From contig OY987301.1 in NCBI GenBank assembly GCA_963920635.1, forward strand, positions 18,332,501 through 18,396,500: a DNA stretch of 64,000 nucleotides. The letters run 5' to 3'. Shown piece by piece: positions 44,781-57,689 of this stretch (the stretch's first letter is position 1; each line of letters begins with the position of its first letter). This stretch comes from Pseudeuparius sepicola (taxonomy: Eukaryota; Arthropoda; Insecta; Coleoptera; Anthribidae). Position numbers and translations under genes: made by a program. Under the pieces are notes generated by a model. That model did not search any database and was not told where the DNA came from. It worked only from the letters and a program-made list of their open reading frames with translations.

Positions 44781-45127
44781 TCCTGCAATTCCAACCAGGT
44801 TGTTCGGGTATAATCTTTAGGAATTCTAGAATTAATAGGCAATGCATGAAACGAAAATCATATTTCCTAAATTTTAAATTAAGCAAGTAGCTTCAGTCAG
44901 GTCTTCAGTTTAAATCTCGGCTTACCTAATACAGCATTCTATACAAGTTTTTCAGAGTTTTCTTACGAGACTATTTTAAGTTAATTATTATCACCGAGAA
45001 CCTATACATGATTAAAACTACACCTAGACCTAATCTTATAAATAGATACTATATTATTGTTCTTTCCCACCAAAAACAATACGAGTAATTATTGTTCTTT
45101 GGTAAGGTATACGCAACAAGGGATTGA
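44781..45127 (-). repeat. Long spaced inverted repeat, right arm
   Basis: Reverse complement of 41590-41940 with moderate divergence, 2.8 kb apart. Confidence 0.75.
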
Positions 45128-46333
45128 GGAATCTGTTAAGCCATTAGAACTAATATTTAAATTCTTAACAAATTTTATATCAGTTTAAGCATTTTTGTAA
45201 TTGCCGTATAGACCTGGCTAAGAATAATAGGTAATTATGTTCTGCCCACTTTATTTTTTGTTACTTCTCCTGAACTATGCTGTAATTACCATTCTCTGCG
45301 AAGACCGCCTTCTGCATACGAAATCTCTCCTGGAAATTGTTGGTTTACCTACCTGGCTTTTTGCTTCTACAACTGAGTTCGTTAGTTATGCCGATTGTGC
45401 AAGAATTCTGGGCGTTTTCGTATGTAGTGTGATGTAGTCGTAGTTAGTTTATTCTGTGTGAAAAAGCTAGCTTTGAGGTCATTAATCATGACTTTTACGT
45501 TCGAGGATAAAACAAAAAAAAACGATGGAATTGTTTTGACCGAATAAATACCTCAAATTTGTATAAATGTGGGAACTTTTTGCTGGATAAGAAATACCTT
45601 ATTTGTTTTCTGGGGTATTTATGAAAGCCTTGAATTACTTGCAATCTTCAAAAGTAAGTCTAGCATGCGTAAACATAATCAATCACCCTGTATCTAGTAG
45701 ATTATACCGCATTTTGGTCGGCTACTAATCTTGTGTAGTTTCTGCCATTAGAAAAGCATTAGCAACACAACAAGATCTTGATACGTATTACATTATAAGT
45801 ACATACCTTTTCGTGATTGATCTGATATAGCAATCATACACCTTTGTGCCTTACATTTGTAGGTATTCTTTAAATTCTGTATGAAGTCTCTATTTTAGTT
45901 CAGCCGTACCCTTCCGTGTTTTCGTAATACAATAATAGGAAGGCTGTATAAACAATTCAGTCAATTGCCGACATAGATTTTCCTTCCTTTTAAAGTCTTA
46001 GGCTGGGCGAAAACAAAGGATGACTTGGGCTGCTGGTTTATTTATACTGTGTTAATAAAATTTGAAAATGAAAGGCAGATTTTTTAAATCTTCATTACTT
46101 TAGCCAAGGTGGGTTTCTATGTCACAATTTCATATGTTTCCGAATGCTTAGCTAAGAAGAAGAATTCTTAAAATAATTGTGTAAAGCAAGATGTTCTTCA
46201 GCAGACATCATATCCAAACTCATCAAGATTAGTTAGCTTTAGTTTTCAGATTTAATCGGGGCATTTACTGGAAAATTCTTTATTTTTACTAGTAACACTA
46301 ACTTTATTTTTATGTAACAATAAAATAAACGGT
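45128..46333. other. Gene-free stretch with one isolated element end
   Basis: A right-type end CACCCTGTATC lies near 45685. No gene is recognised. Confidence 0.45.
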
Positions 46334-46462
46334 AAAAAACCGTTTTAAAAACAAGCTTCTATTTAAGCCATGCATTAAAACGAATAAAATAAAAAAATAA
46401 AAGATAAAAAAACCTTTATAAAAACAAGCTTTTTAAGCCATGTACTAAAGCGAGTAAATAAA
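46334..46462 (+). repeat. Imperfect tandem duplication, about 73-bp unit
   Basis: AAAAACAAGCTT, then TTTAAGCCATG and TAAAACGAATAAAATAAA in unit 1, recur with changes in unit 2. Confidence 0.85.
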
Positions 46463-49093
46463 TAGGTACCTAATAAAAAATAAAATAAGTCTAGGTTTTC
46501 GTTAAGATAATTATTCAATGCCAAATTGCGACAAGTTTTTGTCTGTTTGAAAACTATGTTCGGAGCAATTTGCATTACATCCAGTAGAACAAATTTCCGA
46601 TTATTTTTTATATTATTTTGTTAGTTATTGTTCACTTTCCCCCACCTATAATTTGTTTAATTAATTTCTGGTGAATATGCATTTGCATGCTTTACCTTTT
46701 TCTTTCTATAGTTCATTCATTTCCTTTCTGGCTAACACGGAGGCTAATAATTATCTTCCTTCTTGCTAGCCATTGCTGGCTAATGGCCGTGGACATACCG
46801 TACAAATTAACTAGTAGGTATATTTTTATTTTATACATAATATATTTATGTCGGGCGCTTGTGCACTCCACCTTCTCTTATCCTCTCTAATCTGCAGCCT
46901 TTGCTAGCTCTTGTATGTAGGTATTATTAGTTAATCGAGTCTCTTTCTTATCCATAGTGTTTAATGTGGTCAACGACAGAACATCGTACTTTTTCAAAAA
47001 TATAGGATCTCTTTTCTTCCTTGGCAACCATATTTTCTTCTTAAATTTTATAAATGAAAGCTGATCTTTTCATTTATACAAATGCCCGAAAGTTCTTTCA
47101 ATATCTAAAATCCAACATGGAGGTTATACAAGACCCCCTTCTTTAGCTATCGACGGAACACACACAATGTTCTTACAGATTGAGTGTTATGGAGCTGGGT
47201 AATGAACATCTTTGAAACATCCGGGAAACATCAGTATCTCCCCAATGGTTACATACGTTCGTAGTGTTAAACCCCCGACACAAGGGTATATTAAGGGGGA
47301 TATAAATTAATCTCTTTATAAATGAGGTGCGAAGGCAATATCCGAGGCGTCGTCTCAACTTTGAAACAATATACTCAGCCGGCTCCCCCCTTCCCTAAAT
47401 TCAATAAATTTGTTTATTTTGTGATAATACGTTTTCCCAGCTGAACGAGACAGTCTAATTCATTTGAGTGGCAACTTTCTATTGAATGGAATAAGTTGAA
47501 CTGAGAAGAATAGTCACGGACAAGTTAGAGTGTTTTTTTTATAGTTTTATATATTTTATAAGTATGGGAATTAAAAGTATAAAATAAAATATACCATGCA
47601 AACTTGTCAAATTAAAGGAAAACAAGCATTTTATTTTGGATATTAATTCGACATATTATTAGCATTTTAATTGTTTGCAAAAATAAGTGGTATTTTCTCA
47701 CTCAGCCCACTGGAAGACTCGTACAAATAATGTATCATTTTTTACTTAGAATCACTAACTAAGAAGCTGTGTTTGTATTGATTTATTATGAGTCTACGCC
47801 AGTTCTCGAAAATATATTCGTTTCTTCAACAACCTAAGACACTTATTTTCTGGTTGCTCTCTTATTAAATCATAACAATACAAATAAAATTCAACGGAAA
47901 ATTAAGGCAAAAAAGATTTTTTAAAATGTAATAAAACATCCCTTTTGGTGCAAATTTTTCTTGTGGACGTCTAGTAACAAACACGAACAGTTAATACAGT
48001 GATAAAGCTATAGTAGATATGATATAAAATTATAGTTTTTACGAAGTTACAAGTTTTTGAAATTTTCAGAAATTTCATAAAGGAATAAGGAATATTAAAA
48101 AACGACAAAACTATATCTTTAATATCAGAGCGTTCAAATTTGGGGCAATTGTTGTTCAATCTTTAGTGATTCTTTCTAATGTCATCTTTGACAGATAGAC
48201 CATGTGACCATGTTTTTGAGTGGTTTATTTTTTTATCTTTTTTAAAACAATAGGTAACCCTAGAGCTAAATTTCAAAATATAAATCATTAATAAGGATTG
48301 ATTTTTGTATCCGTAAAGATAAGATACTAAATATAAATCAAGTAGGTTTACCTGCCATGTCACAAAAATATACCTCTTAAAACATTTATTAATCATTAAT
48401 CATATGATGCGAACTTTTTGGAGAACACTGTAGGTGTATTATTTTCTCTGATGACATATTTTCCCACATATGGCATTTTTAATAAAAAAGTGCCGACTCT
48501 CTGTTTGTGGGACAGCACAAAACAATGGTCAATGGTCGTCCCATCATCGTCGATCGGACGCCCGCATCTCGATTGGTTTGGAGAAGACGCGCCACGTATT
48601 GGAGATATAGAGATGGCCAACAATGCCCTCTTGTCAATGGCAGCCGTATTTATCTGTCCGGGTGGCTGATGGAGTGAAACAGCAATTAAGGCATAACCCT
48701 TTGTGTGCAAGGGCAATAAATTGGGGAGATATGCTTCGGGTATGAATTTCGGGAAAAAAATTATGATTAATTGCGTAGCGTTTTCCTAATATCTAAGTAG
48801 CCTGAAGATTTCAAGCAAGTTGATTTTTTCGCTTTTTCTTTTAATCGAGTTAATATGCAAAAAACTGATGTTGAAATGACAGGACCTCTTGATTGGATGT
48901 ATGTTTGGTTGCATGTACTACCATCCTGCATTTGTAATAGAGACATCAGAAATCATTCGTTATTAGTCTATATCCATTATTAGACTATTATAAATGACAA
49001 ACCATCGTAAGCGCCAATAAGGGTCAAATTTTACAGAAATCGAGTTTTGACGAGTTTTTAACATACCCACATATCTCAAATTTTGTAAGGATT
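46463..49093. other. Gene-free stretch with one stop-poor patch
   Basis: At 48396-48716 both strands are open (83 and 106 codons) over a GC-richer patch. No domain is recognised and no splice sites were assigned. It could be a conserved non-coding block. Elsewhere nothing is seen. Confidence 0.4.
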
Positions 49094-49122
49094 TCCTAAT
49101 GCATATGGAAAATGCATTAGGA
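49094..49122. repeat. Short hairpin
   Basis: TCCTAATGCA and TGCATTAGGA, perfect 10-bp arms with a 9-base loop. No direct-repeat flanks. Confidence 0.85.
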
Positions 49123-49746
49123 TAGTTAAATTTACCAAAAATTGATTTTCTGATTTTATCAATCCCTAATTTCATACCTCATGTCGCTTGCGATACCCAT
49201 TTGATGTTCTATAAAAATAAATGAAAGTGTAAGCGCCAATAACATTATTTTATTTGGAAATGTTAACTGAAAAGTACCAAAAAATACTCTATTGCCCCTG
49301 ATACTTATATTTATTTAGAAACAATGGTACAAATTCTTTACCTAATAATAATAATAATTCTCATCCTCACACTCTCAAACTAGGAGTACCCCAGAAGCAA
49401 CTGAATGCTTGTGCGTGTAAAAATCTTCATGACGGAATCCATTGTTTTATTTCCCTGAAAGCGAAGACTAAATAAAAATTGTCAGATGTGAGCAAATAAA
49501 AAATTATAAAAGAAAGGGCTTGTCGCGTACTGACCTCAAAACCATTGTAATCTCTACAAATATGTAACGTTAAAATTGGGACTGGGGACATACGATATTT
49601 TGTCTTATTTTATCTTAATCATGTCGTATACGATATTTTTGGTCCCACAAAGTTTAACTTTTTAATTGAGTGGAATTAAGATTCTATGTTTTGTAGAAAC
49701 GGGGAGCACATCAGAAAAAACGTCAATTCGCAAAATTGATATTGAG
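49123..49746. other. Gene-free stretch
   Basis: A short (TAA)n tract near 49345-49360 and nothing else recognised. Confidence 0.45.
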
Positions 49747-49960
49747 GAGGCGGCGTCGAATTTAAACGGAACGAACCGAATCACATCCCCCAAATATTAA
49801 TTCCCTTCATCCCCGTGTTTACCCCTGATTCTCGGGCTTTCATCGAAATCCATCCGCGTCAGCTTGGGGCGCCCCGAGACGTAAGCCGCATTCTGCGAGC
49901 GTCTCCGCGGGCGCTGCGCCGTTTTTGTGTCCCTAAACATTTAATAATCTATTCCTGGAT
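49747..49960 (+). repeat. Dispersed repeat family R4, copy 1
   Basis: Matches 52583-52735 and 54399-54530. Shared words include GGAACGAAC, ATTAATT, ATCC-TGTTT, ATCCAT-CGC-CAG-TTGGG and TTTTTGTGT. It is GC-richer than its surroundings. Confidence 0.6.
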
Positions 49961-50126
49961 TCGGTGCGCCCGACGACGTGCCACCATTCAACGCCCGGCA
50001 AACATTTGTGAGCGACGCCCGTGAATAGAACGGGAAATTTCATAAATCAAGCAGGTATATACTTTCCACTTACCCTATTGACGACGATTTGTTAAGTCGG
50101 CCCGTTTAAGTGGGTGGCCATGTTGG

Positions 50127-50198
50127 CGCACCGCACATCGCACCGCACATCGCACCGCACATCGCACCGCACATCGCACCGCACTTCGCACCGCCCTT
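50127..50198 (+). repeat. 12-bp minisatellite, six units
   Basis: Four exact units of CGCACCGCACAT, then CGCACCGCACTT and CGCACCGCCCTT. Because the period is a multiple of three and stop-free, several frames stay open on both strands. Those frames are a by-product of the repeat, not genes. Confidence 0.97.
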
Positions 50199-50570
50199 CG
50201 CCTGGTACGGCCCGCGCTTTGGACCATAGCATTGTACCCTCGCCTCGCACAGTGTATTCGAGCTTGGTATTTTCCGAGCCTCGCACATCGCACACACACG
50301 CCGGCTATTCTCAATATATCCACGGAAACGATCTTATTATATCTGTATAAAGATTACGGCATTCACCAAATTTTCTCCTTTGCTTATTTTTAAGATATAC
50401 TGGGATTTTAGAACATTTTCGAAACACCCGCCACTTTTTTAAACATGAATTTAATAAAATGTCTATTCGTCGGATGATGATTCCGATGAAGGCGACAACT
50501 ACATGAACTCCATTGTATCCAGGTATGAATTAAATACAACAAGACAGTTTAAACACGACAATTACTTCGA

Positions 50571-50690
50571 AAAGGCAATGTGCGGTGCGCCGATATGGCC
50601 ACCGCAGGCCAGACTCTGTGCGAGGCTATGGTCCAGGCGAGGTGCGGTGCGGTGGGCGGTGCTCCGTTGTGGCCGCCACCTATATTTTTT
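50571..50690 (-). repeat. Inverted, rearranged copy of the 50.1-kb minisatellite region
   Basis: AATGTGCGGTGCGCCGATAT and GGCCACC are the inverse of GGTGGCCATGTTGGCGCACC at 50114-50133. CTGTGCGAGG and CTATGGTCCA are the inverse of words at 50220-50252. The order is partly shuffled, so an inverted duplication was followed by rearrangement. Confidence 0.75.
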
Positions 50691-51663
50691 GCTTATGGGC
50701 ACTTCCGCCTTATTTTACTTGGTTTGGTTACCGAAAACGAATTACATTTTTGGGCAAATCACACTTTTCTTAAATCGACAGGGAAAACCCCATAATTATC
50801 AATAAAAGCTTACCTCGTTTGAGGAGTAGGTATACCGGTTGGATGGAGGTAGGAGAGGATTGTACTATGGAAGTAATAACGTATGTTTCGGCAGGACTTC
50901 AAAAATTTTGAAGCTGTCAGGAGCATGCGCGGATTGCTGGACGGTTTGATAGTAATACATCATATTTAATTGTATAAACAAGAATTAACTGTATAAGAAT
51001 ACAAAGTTTTAAGAAAATCTGGAAATAGCACGATAAGTAAAAACATGCCAATAGTTTACTAGTTATTCTGCTGTTGCCAAAGGCAAGGGCGCGCAACTCG
51101 GATCCGGCTATCCTTCAATAACCATGTTTATAGAGTTAGACCATGCCATAGCCATAAACTCTTTCCACAAAAAAAAAACTCCAGAAAAATTATCGAACCA
51201 TTTAATTTTCAATTGTGTTTTTCGTCACCAAACTAATCAAAAGACAACTTTTTCAAGTTGCCTGGGAACAGTAAATTAACGAAGCTTTGAACGTTTAACA
51301 CAAAAAATAACTCAACAAGTTGTTTTCTGAGCTTTCGGAGAACAAATCTTCATCTTTTCTCAAAGATCATGTCACGTCAAAGTGAAATGACAGATTAAAT
51401 AAATTTCCGAAAATAATTATCAAACTCTATCATATTTTTAGTTTTCAAGAGAAAAAGTAAAAAATAAGTGAATTTTCAATATGTTAATGAGGTACTATTT
51501 TTTATCATTTTATTGCCGACTTTAGAATTCTTGACTGAATCATCCTGTATTTTAATTTAACATAATATTCCTGGAATTTAAGTATATGCAATTAATAACA
51601 CTTTAAGAAGCACTATAATATGTCTTAAACGCTAGATCAATATGACCTATCTCAATCATATTA
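50691..51663. other. Gene-free stretch
   Basis: No gene is recognised. A right-type element end, CATCCTGTA, lies near 51542. Confidence 0.45.
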
Positions 51664-52502
51664 TGTGTACTTTTAAATATATACGAATCCATAAAATCTT
51701 TATTTTTGTAGATAATTGTCTGAATTTTTTGTTTGAATGGCCAAAACGACCACTCAGTGTTTTGGCGTGTAAAGATACGATACAAAATATGCAGAGTGTT
51801 TTTCTCTGTGCCATCCCAATGTACATACTGGATTGGGGTCAAAAATTGATTATAATAAAACCGCCCCATAGACACTTAAACGAACTAAATATAAAAAATA
51901 CAGAAGCCTATGCCAGTTAGTAAGTCCATATGGGTTAAGGTGGCTGGTGTGCCACAACAGGAAATGCACAGATAATGATCATCTTCGACAGTGACTTTGT
52001 TGACATTCAAATAATTTAAATGATTTTTTAATTGTTGGCATTTTGTAGAAAAATAAGTTGCTTTTGTATTTATTGATATTTTTTCAATAATTCCAGTGCA
52101 CCCTTGACCCGTATAAAGTTACATAAAAATTCAGCATTTTGAGAATGCACAGAGAAAAATGCCCTGTGCACGTTTGTATTGAATCTTTTCAGAATAGAAC
52201 TCCCTATACACCCTGAAGAATAGAACTCCCTATATGTTTTTTGTTCACATTGGTATATGAGGTTTTTGGGATGTCCTAATTAAAGCTGTGGGTCAGATTT
52301 TAAATAAAAAAACCACTAAATGGTTTTCGTGGAAATCGGGGGTATAAAAAAACGTAGCCGGCCCTGGATTTACATTTTGAAAATGGAAGGAAGAACAAAG
52401 AACGCAGTTTTTGAAGGCTTTTCGAACAAAAAAAGTTCAAGCGATCATTTACAAAAATAAAGATTTAATGGATTTGCATATGTATATTTAAAAGTAGACA
52501 CC
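51664..52502. mobile_element. Multilayer foldback element, copy A
   Basis: The outer arms (ACTTTTAAATATA, AAATCTTTATTTTTGTA) pair with 52450-52500. An inner pair of ends (CAGAGTGTTTTTCTCTG at 51792 against AGAGAAAAATGCCCTG ending 52166) encloses a core. That core shares an identical 30-bp run (51935-51964) with copy B at 61100-61129. AGAATAGAACTCCCTATA occurs twice near 52192-52234. No gene is present. Confidence 0.8.
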
Positions 52503-52582
52503 TTGTATAATAGTTTCGGTAGAATGAATACAACATGCTTACATACAACAATCTTCCGACATATTTATATTATGCAAACAAT

Positions 52583-52735
52583 GGTGCCGCGGAGAATTTA
52601 GATGGAACGAACTAAACCGCTTCCCTCAAACATTAATTCTCGTTATCCGTATGTTTGCCCCTTAATCCAGGACTAGCTTTCGCCCAAATATCTACTTCTA
52701 TAGCTCTGGAGCGTTTTTGTGAATACCTTGCCAAT
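52583..52735 (+). repeat. Dispersed repeat family R4, copy 2
   Basis: GGAACGAACTAAACCGC, AACATTAATTCTC, TATCCGTATGTTTGCC and GCGTTTTTGTGAA align with copy 1. Confidence 0.6.
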
Positions 52736-52840
52736 GGATAAATCCGGTACGCCATACTGTAGAGAATATATAGTGTATGTAGGGTGTAGACTGTAGGCCC
52801 CGCAGGCCCCATTGAGCACTAAGTTGGGAATCAGGAACCT

Positions 52841-52987
52841 TTGCACTCTACGAGCGTTTCGCTAACCATGTTACTATTATCAGGAGATGATTAAGTCTGA
52901 CTTAATCTGAAAAAATATTAAATTAAGTCAGACTTAATCATCTCCTGGTGATGCTAACATGGTTAGCGAAACGCGCGTCGAGTGCAA
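52841..52987. mobile_element. 147-bp hairpin element, 66-bp arms
   Basis: The left arm is TTGCACTCTACG then GCGTTTCGCTAACCATGTTA, followed by AGGAGATGATTAAGTCTGAC. The right arm is the reverse complement with few mismatches. The loop is about 15 bases. No target duplication is obvious. Confidence 0.93.
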
Positions 52988-54398
52988 GAAACAATGTTTT
53001 GGTGTGTGGAGTGTGGAGTTAAGCAAAATAAGTATTTTCCCATTAAGCTCATATTTATTTGTCTGTGCGCCTCGAATGAACAGGTCGGTATAGTATTTGA
53101 TAAATCAGGCATTTTAGATTTTATCACAGGCCATTTGCTAAACGGGACAGTTTTAAAAGTACCTACACCATTTTTTTGGCATTTGCGATTTGCGCCTCTT
53201 CACAGAGATCGAAATAATTAATGAGGAAGCATTTTTTTTTAGCGAACGCTATAGTGTTCCGATTCATCTGAATGGTTTGTGTTTTCGACGTAGGCCAGAA
53301 ATACAATTGTGTTGATTGGTGAATGGGAATAATTTTTAAATTTCAATTCGCGATTTTTTACGCGAATTCACAGCCGACTAGCGTGAACTGAAAATGATTG
53401 CTCGCGCAGTGTTCATCAACGAGGTGATGATAAACGATCCTGCTTATTTAGCGTTTCCACATAATCAACATAATCGATTTAATAATGCGTGCTATCAACA
53501 AAGCAAGTAGGTATTTTTTAATAATTATATAGACTCTAGTCATTATATTCTTAATGGGGTAAACTTTTTCTTCTATACATATCGTGTTAGTTAGTGTGTT
53601 AGCCCAGATAGAAATATAGAAGGTACCTACCTACTTAAGATAAAGAGATCAATACTGGAAGAAATATTGGAACATGAAGAATGGGTCGCACCAACAAGCA
53701 AACGAGTGAGAAAAAACTGCCCAAGAAATAAAATATTAAACAGTAATTTTCTTTCACTCTATTTCGTATAAAATCTCAAGGCACTTAAATTTCTAGACAT
53801 TTAGGGTTTAAAATGGCCGCCAAATATTCTCCCAGTAAGTCGTGGTTAAAATCACCTGGGAGGCCACGAAGTTGGCAACGGATTTTTACTCACGGGCTAT
53901 AGTAGTTGTCAGAGCTAATAGTAAATTTTATGCATTCCTTACGCAAAAATAAATTTCTTACAATCTACTACCTATATTTTTGCAAGTTGCAAGGGTCAAG
54001 GTTGTTTTTGTTTTCGATCTATAGTTGCGTGTGTTGTTTCTGTGGGTTTAATCGACCGCAAAGCATTTAAACCTAATTTTAATGTTTTATGGGTATAATA
54101 TTGGTCGGCTTTACGATGTTTTGTGGTTATAAACATTTAAAACATTATTAAAATTCTTGAGCTGGTTTTGTATTCACTCTCGTATCCAACGCGTTTTTCA
54201 AACTTCTCCATTCGACTTTCGTTCAATTATTAAACATTCGTTGGGCTCCTGCAAAACCCACGAATAAAATTACGTTTATAATACATGTTGCATAATACAA
54301 TTATTGTTACCTTTATATTATATTTCATACTTGTATAAATATATGAAATGATATTAGTTCTAATTATATTCATGCAAATAAATATAATAAAATTGATG
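52988..54398. other. Gene-free stretch
   Basis: The 79-codon frame at 52982-53221 starts in the hairpin and has no known motif. Nothing else is recognised. Confidence 0.45.
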
Positions 54399-54530
54399 AA
54401 AACATTAATTTCCGCGGCGTCATCCCTATGTTTGTCCGGCATTCCGGAGCTAGGAATCCATTTGCGCCAGATTGGGCAGCCTCGGGACGGGAATCTTCTG
54501 AGAAGCGCCAGCGAGTTTTTGTCTGTTTCT
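54399..54530 (+). repeat. Dispersed repeat family R4, copy 3
   Basis: AAACATTAATTTCC, ATCCCTATGTTTGTCC, ATCCATTTGCGCCAG, TTGGG and TCGGGACG align with copy 1. Its left part is missing. Confidence 0.55.
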
Positions 54531-57500
54531 AAACATTTTTCTGCGACTGTAAAGAAATGGCCTCATTCAAATTCAACGAGACTATACACGCGCGCTGGTG
54601 AGAATGCGACAGTTGAGCTCTCTTGATTTATGTCTATTTTCGTACATTTTTAAAGTGACAAAACAATTAGTTACTTAAGTATAACAAATTAATTCCATAA
54701 ATTTTCCAAAGATTTTTTATAATTATAATATTGCAAATAAGTATAGATAAGCAGTGAGTATTGTGTTAAAATTTGTCATAAATTTAATATCTCTTGTTCA
54801 TGTTCAAAATAATTAAATTTTGTGGGAATAACTGATGCTTTATAAGTCTACCTTATCAGAATTTCGAAAAGTACCAGTTTAGTGGGTGCTATCTTTTAGC
54901 ACTTAAAAAATTTTACTCGATTATAGCGGGCATACTGGAAAATTTTAAGAATCTGCGAGAGGCAGAAATTTTAAGGATTTATAATGTAGTATGTTATGAA
55001 AAAATACTGAAAACAGGGAAGTAGGTATTTTTTCACAGGATAGAGAGCCCCCACTAAAGTGTGGCTTTTTTCCAAATTCTGATAAAGTAGGCTGAAAGCA
55101 GTCACATATATGAGTACAAATTTGATTTTTTTCGGTAACTCTTCAAGTAATTTTCAGCAATTTGATATGAAAATTTTCTTTATTGAAACAAAGGAAATAG
55201 AATCCTGTACGAGTTCATCCTCTTAGTATTAGCACAGTTTTTCACCCAACATAATCTAACGTACTAAGATCTACAAGTTCAAATTAGAACAAGTTAATAT
55301 ACATTCAAAGTAAGCAGAACAAAATAAAAAATACATACACAATAATAGAAGAAAAAGAAGAAAGTCGCATATCACGCATTATATCATAATTTTAAGAGTT
55401 AAGATGCAGAATTTACATATAGTTTTAAAATTTTTTTAAAGTTTGGTAGGTTTAAAGCAGAGCATATAAAACAACCAGCAGTCTAACTCCCCATGGCGGG
55501 AAAATTCTGCGCACCTGTTCGCGCAGCCGCCATGTGGGCATAGATTCTGTCAAATTGATGCAGTGTCGGGGCGATTGGGCAGTTCTTTTTTTGGCTGTAT
55601 GAGAGATATTACAGTGCCGTGGAGTGTGCTTTTTTGTAAATTGTGCTTTTTGCTAGTATCTTTAAATAAAGAATCCCAGGAAGGAGTAAAAGCTGCTTGT
55701 GCTTACCACACACTATATACTTTACTAATACTACTCTGTATTTCTGAATTGATTTTCCCGACTACACCTCTGACTTCTATTCCACCAATATGGCTCAAGG
55801 TCATTGAATTTGCGGATGATTTCTCAAGAGTAAGTTATACTGCTGGTTGTTTTATATGCTCTGGCCTTTATTCCAGTTGGAAGTTGGTTGTACCAAAGAT
55901 CATATTTGAATATCATGATCTTTGGTTGTACAGTGAGACTCGGTCATAGCAAATAGAACTAAGTAACAAATTTGTTGAGACTAGAGGTAATGATAGTGAT
56001 TCGTTATTTCTTATGGTGTAATATTGTGCATCTCTCTTCGATAATAAAATTTTAGATCTGAGCGTCGTTTTTTAGTATTGAAAATACTTCTGGGTGCATT
56101 TATATGGTACCTCTCTTGGTAAAATCGAACCGACATGCGACATGGTCCCGGTTCGTCGAGTCGGCCGAGTTTTGTTTGGGTTACAAGGAATAAATAAACA
56201 GATTATGCTTAGGTGATGATATGTACATGTACATGTCGGCGGCGTTGTCATGTTATAGTTGTAATAAGATAGCCGACTTCTCGATGTTGATATTTTAAAA
56301 CCTTGGCACCTAGGTGTTTTGTCACAAATGAATCAGACTCATCTTTGGCTCGGTGTTCTTAGTTTCAAATCCAGAATAATAAATCTCCTTTTCATTGGGT
56401 GACACCCCAATTAGTGACGTGTACAATAAAATAGAATATTTATTATTATACAACTTCTTAATGAAAATTGATTCATGACGAAAAATAAAAATTAAAACGT
56501 TTAGGTGTATTCGGTTATTTATATGATTAAAAATTTGAAAATTCTAAAAAATTAAAAATCACGTAAAATTTTTTTTGAAATGTATTATTAAAAAGAAACG
56601 TTTTGACGATACAAAGTTTTAGACTAAGTTTGAGGCTGTTCAGCCAGGTCGATAGTATATTGAGATCCGAAGTAATTTTTTATTTTATGATTTCTTTGCT
56701 CTCATCAAAGTAGAGCCTGTAAGGTTTCGTCTGCATTTTCGCGTTTCTCAAAAATATCTCGGAAATAAAGATATCGACTTCGAAGGTGTTTTTACACAAG
56801 ACTAGCTCTTCAAAAAGGCAAATAAGCCGAAGGTTTTGCTGGTAAACATTACTTGTAATACCTAATTTATCTCATAACATCACCCCGCGGCACTTCAAAG
56901 CGTCAAAGAAACCCCGAGAAACTGACATGGAAACCCATAAAAAAGTTTCTACTTGGTTTTCTTTGCGTGAGCCACCTGTGTCTTAGAAGTTGTTACAAAT
57001 TTCTTTGCTATTAATAAAGATAATCTTTAAAAATAATAAGATTAAAATCTTATTAATTTTAAGAGAAAAAATATCTGGTAGCTCATGTATAGAGAACACT
57101 GTACTTCTGAACATCATAAACCATAAACTGTTATTGAATGTGGATAAACCTTGTAATACCTTGTGGTATTAGCTATGACTCATTTTCGTGTAATTATTTT
57201 TTAAAACGAATTTCACGAATCAATATTACCGTTATAATATTTTTCTGTCAAACCTACATACAAATACCTACTAGAAATTAAACTTCCTGTTTTTAAGTAA
57301 TTTTACCAAATTTTTCTCAAAAACTGTAATTGATTCTGTTAACTCAATAACAGGCCATGAAAGTTTAACTGGAAGTTGAGAATGGCTGAAAGAATTTATT
57401 TCTGGGTGACCTACTTGCAGCTAAAACTCATTTCGGGTTTTCTAGTAACACGCTCAGTATTCACAGGGTGTTACAAAAAAGTAGTTCAATTCACATTTTT

Positions 57501-57689
57501 TGGACTAAAATGATGTTACTTTTATTATGACATCCTCTATTTCCACTCCCCTACTATCAAAAACAGTTCGTTAAAAGTTAATTAAAAAAAATAATGCCAA
57601 GAGTGATCTTTTGAGGCAAACCAAGTGAAGGATTATCAATTGAAAAAGATGTACCTACCCCAACTGAGATTCGAACCCGGAACTTCTAC
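54531..57689. other. Gene-free stretch
   Basis: A left-type element end, CACAGGGTGTTACA, lies near 57464. A GC-rich inverted repeat at 55492-55534 (CATGGCGG and CCGCCATG, with inner TGCGC and GCGCA) precedes the open frame listed separately. Nothing else is recognised. Confidence 0.4.
55563..55949 (+). other. 128-codon open frame, no function recognised
   Basis: It has two hydrophobic stretches (around residues 23-33 and 52-66) and several cysteines, but no family is recognised. There is no promoter, splice or polyadenylation evidence, so it may be chance. Confidence 0.18.

Noticed and set aside
48396..48716. 106-codon minus-strand frame opposite an 83-codon plus-strand frame
   Set aside because: Both strands open in a GC-richer patch with no recognised domain. 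Noted as possible conserved non-coding DNA instead.
50075..50350. Several overlapping open frames on both strands at the minisatellite
   Set aside because: They arise because the 12-bp unit has no stop codon in those frames; the predicted peptides are simple repeats.
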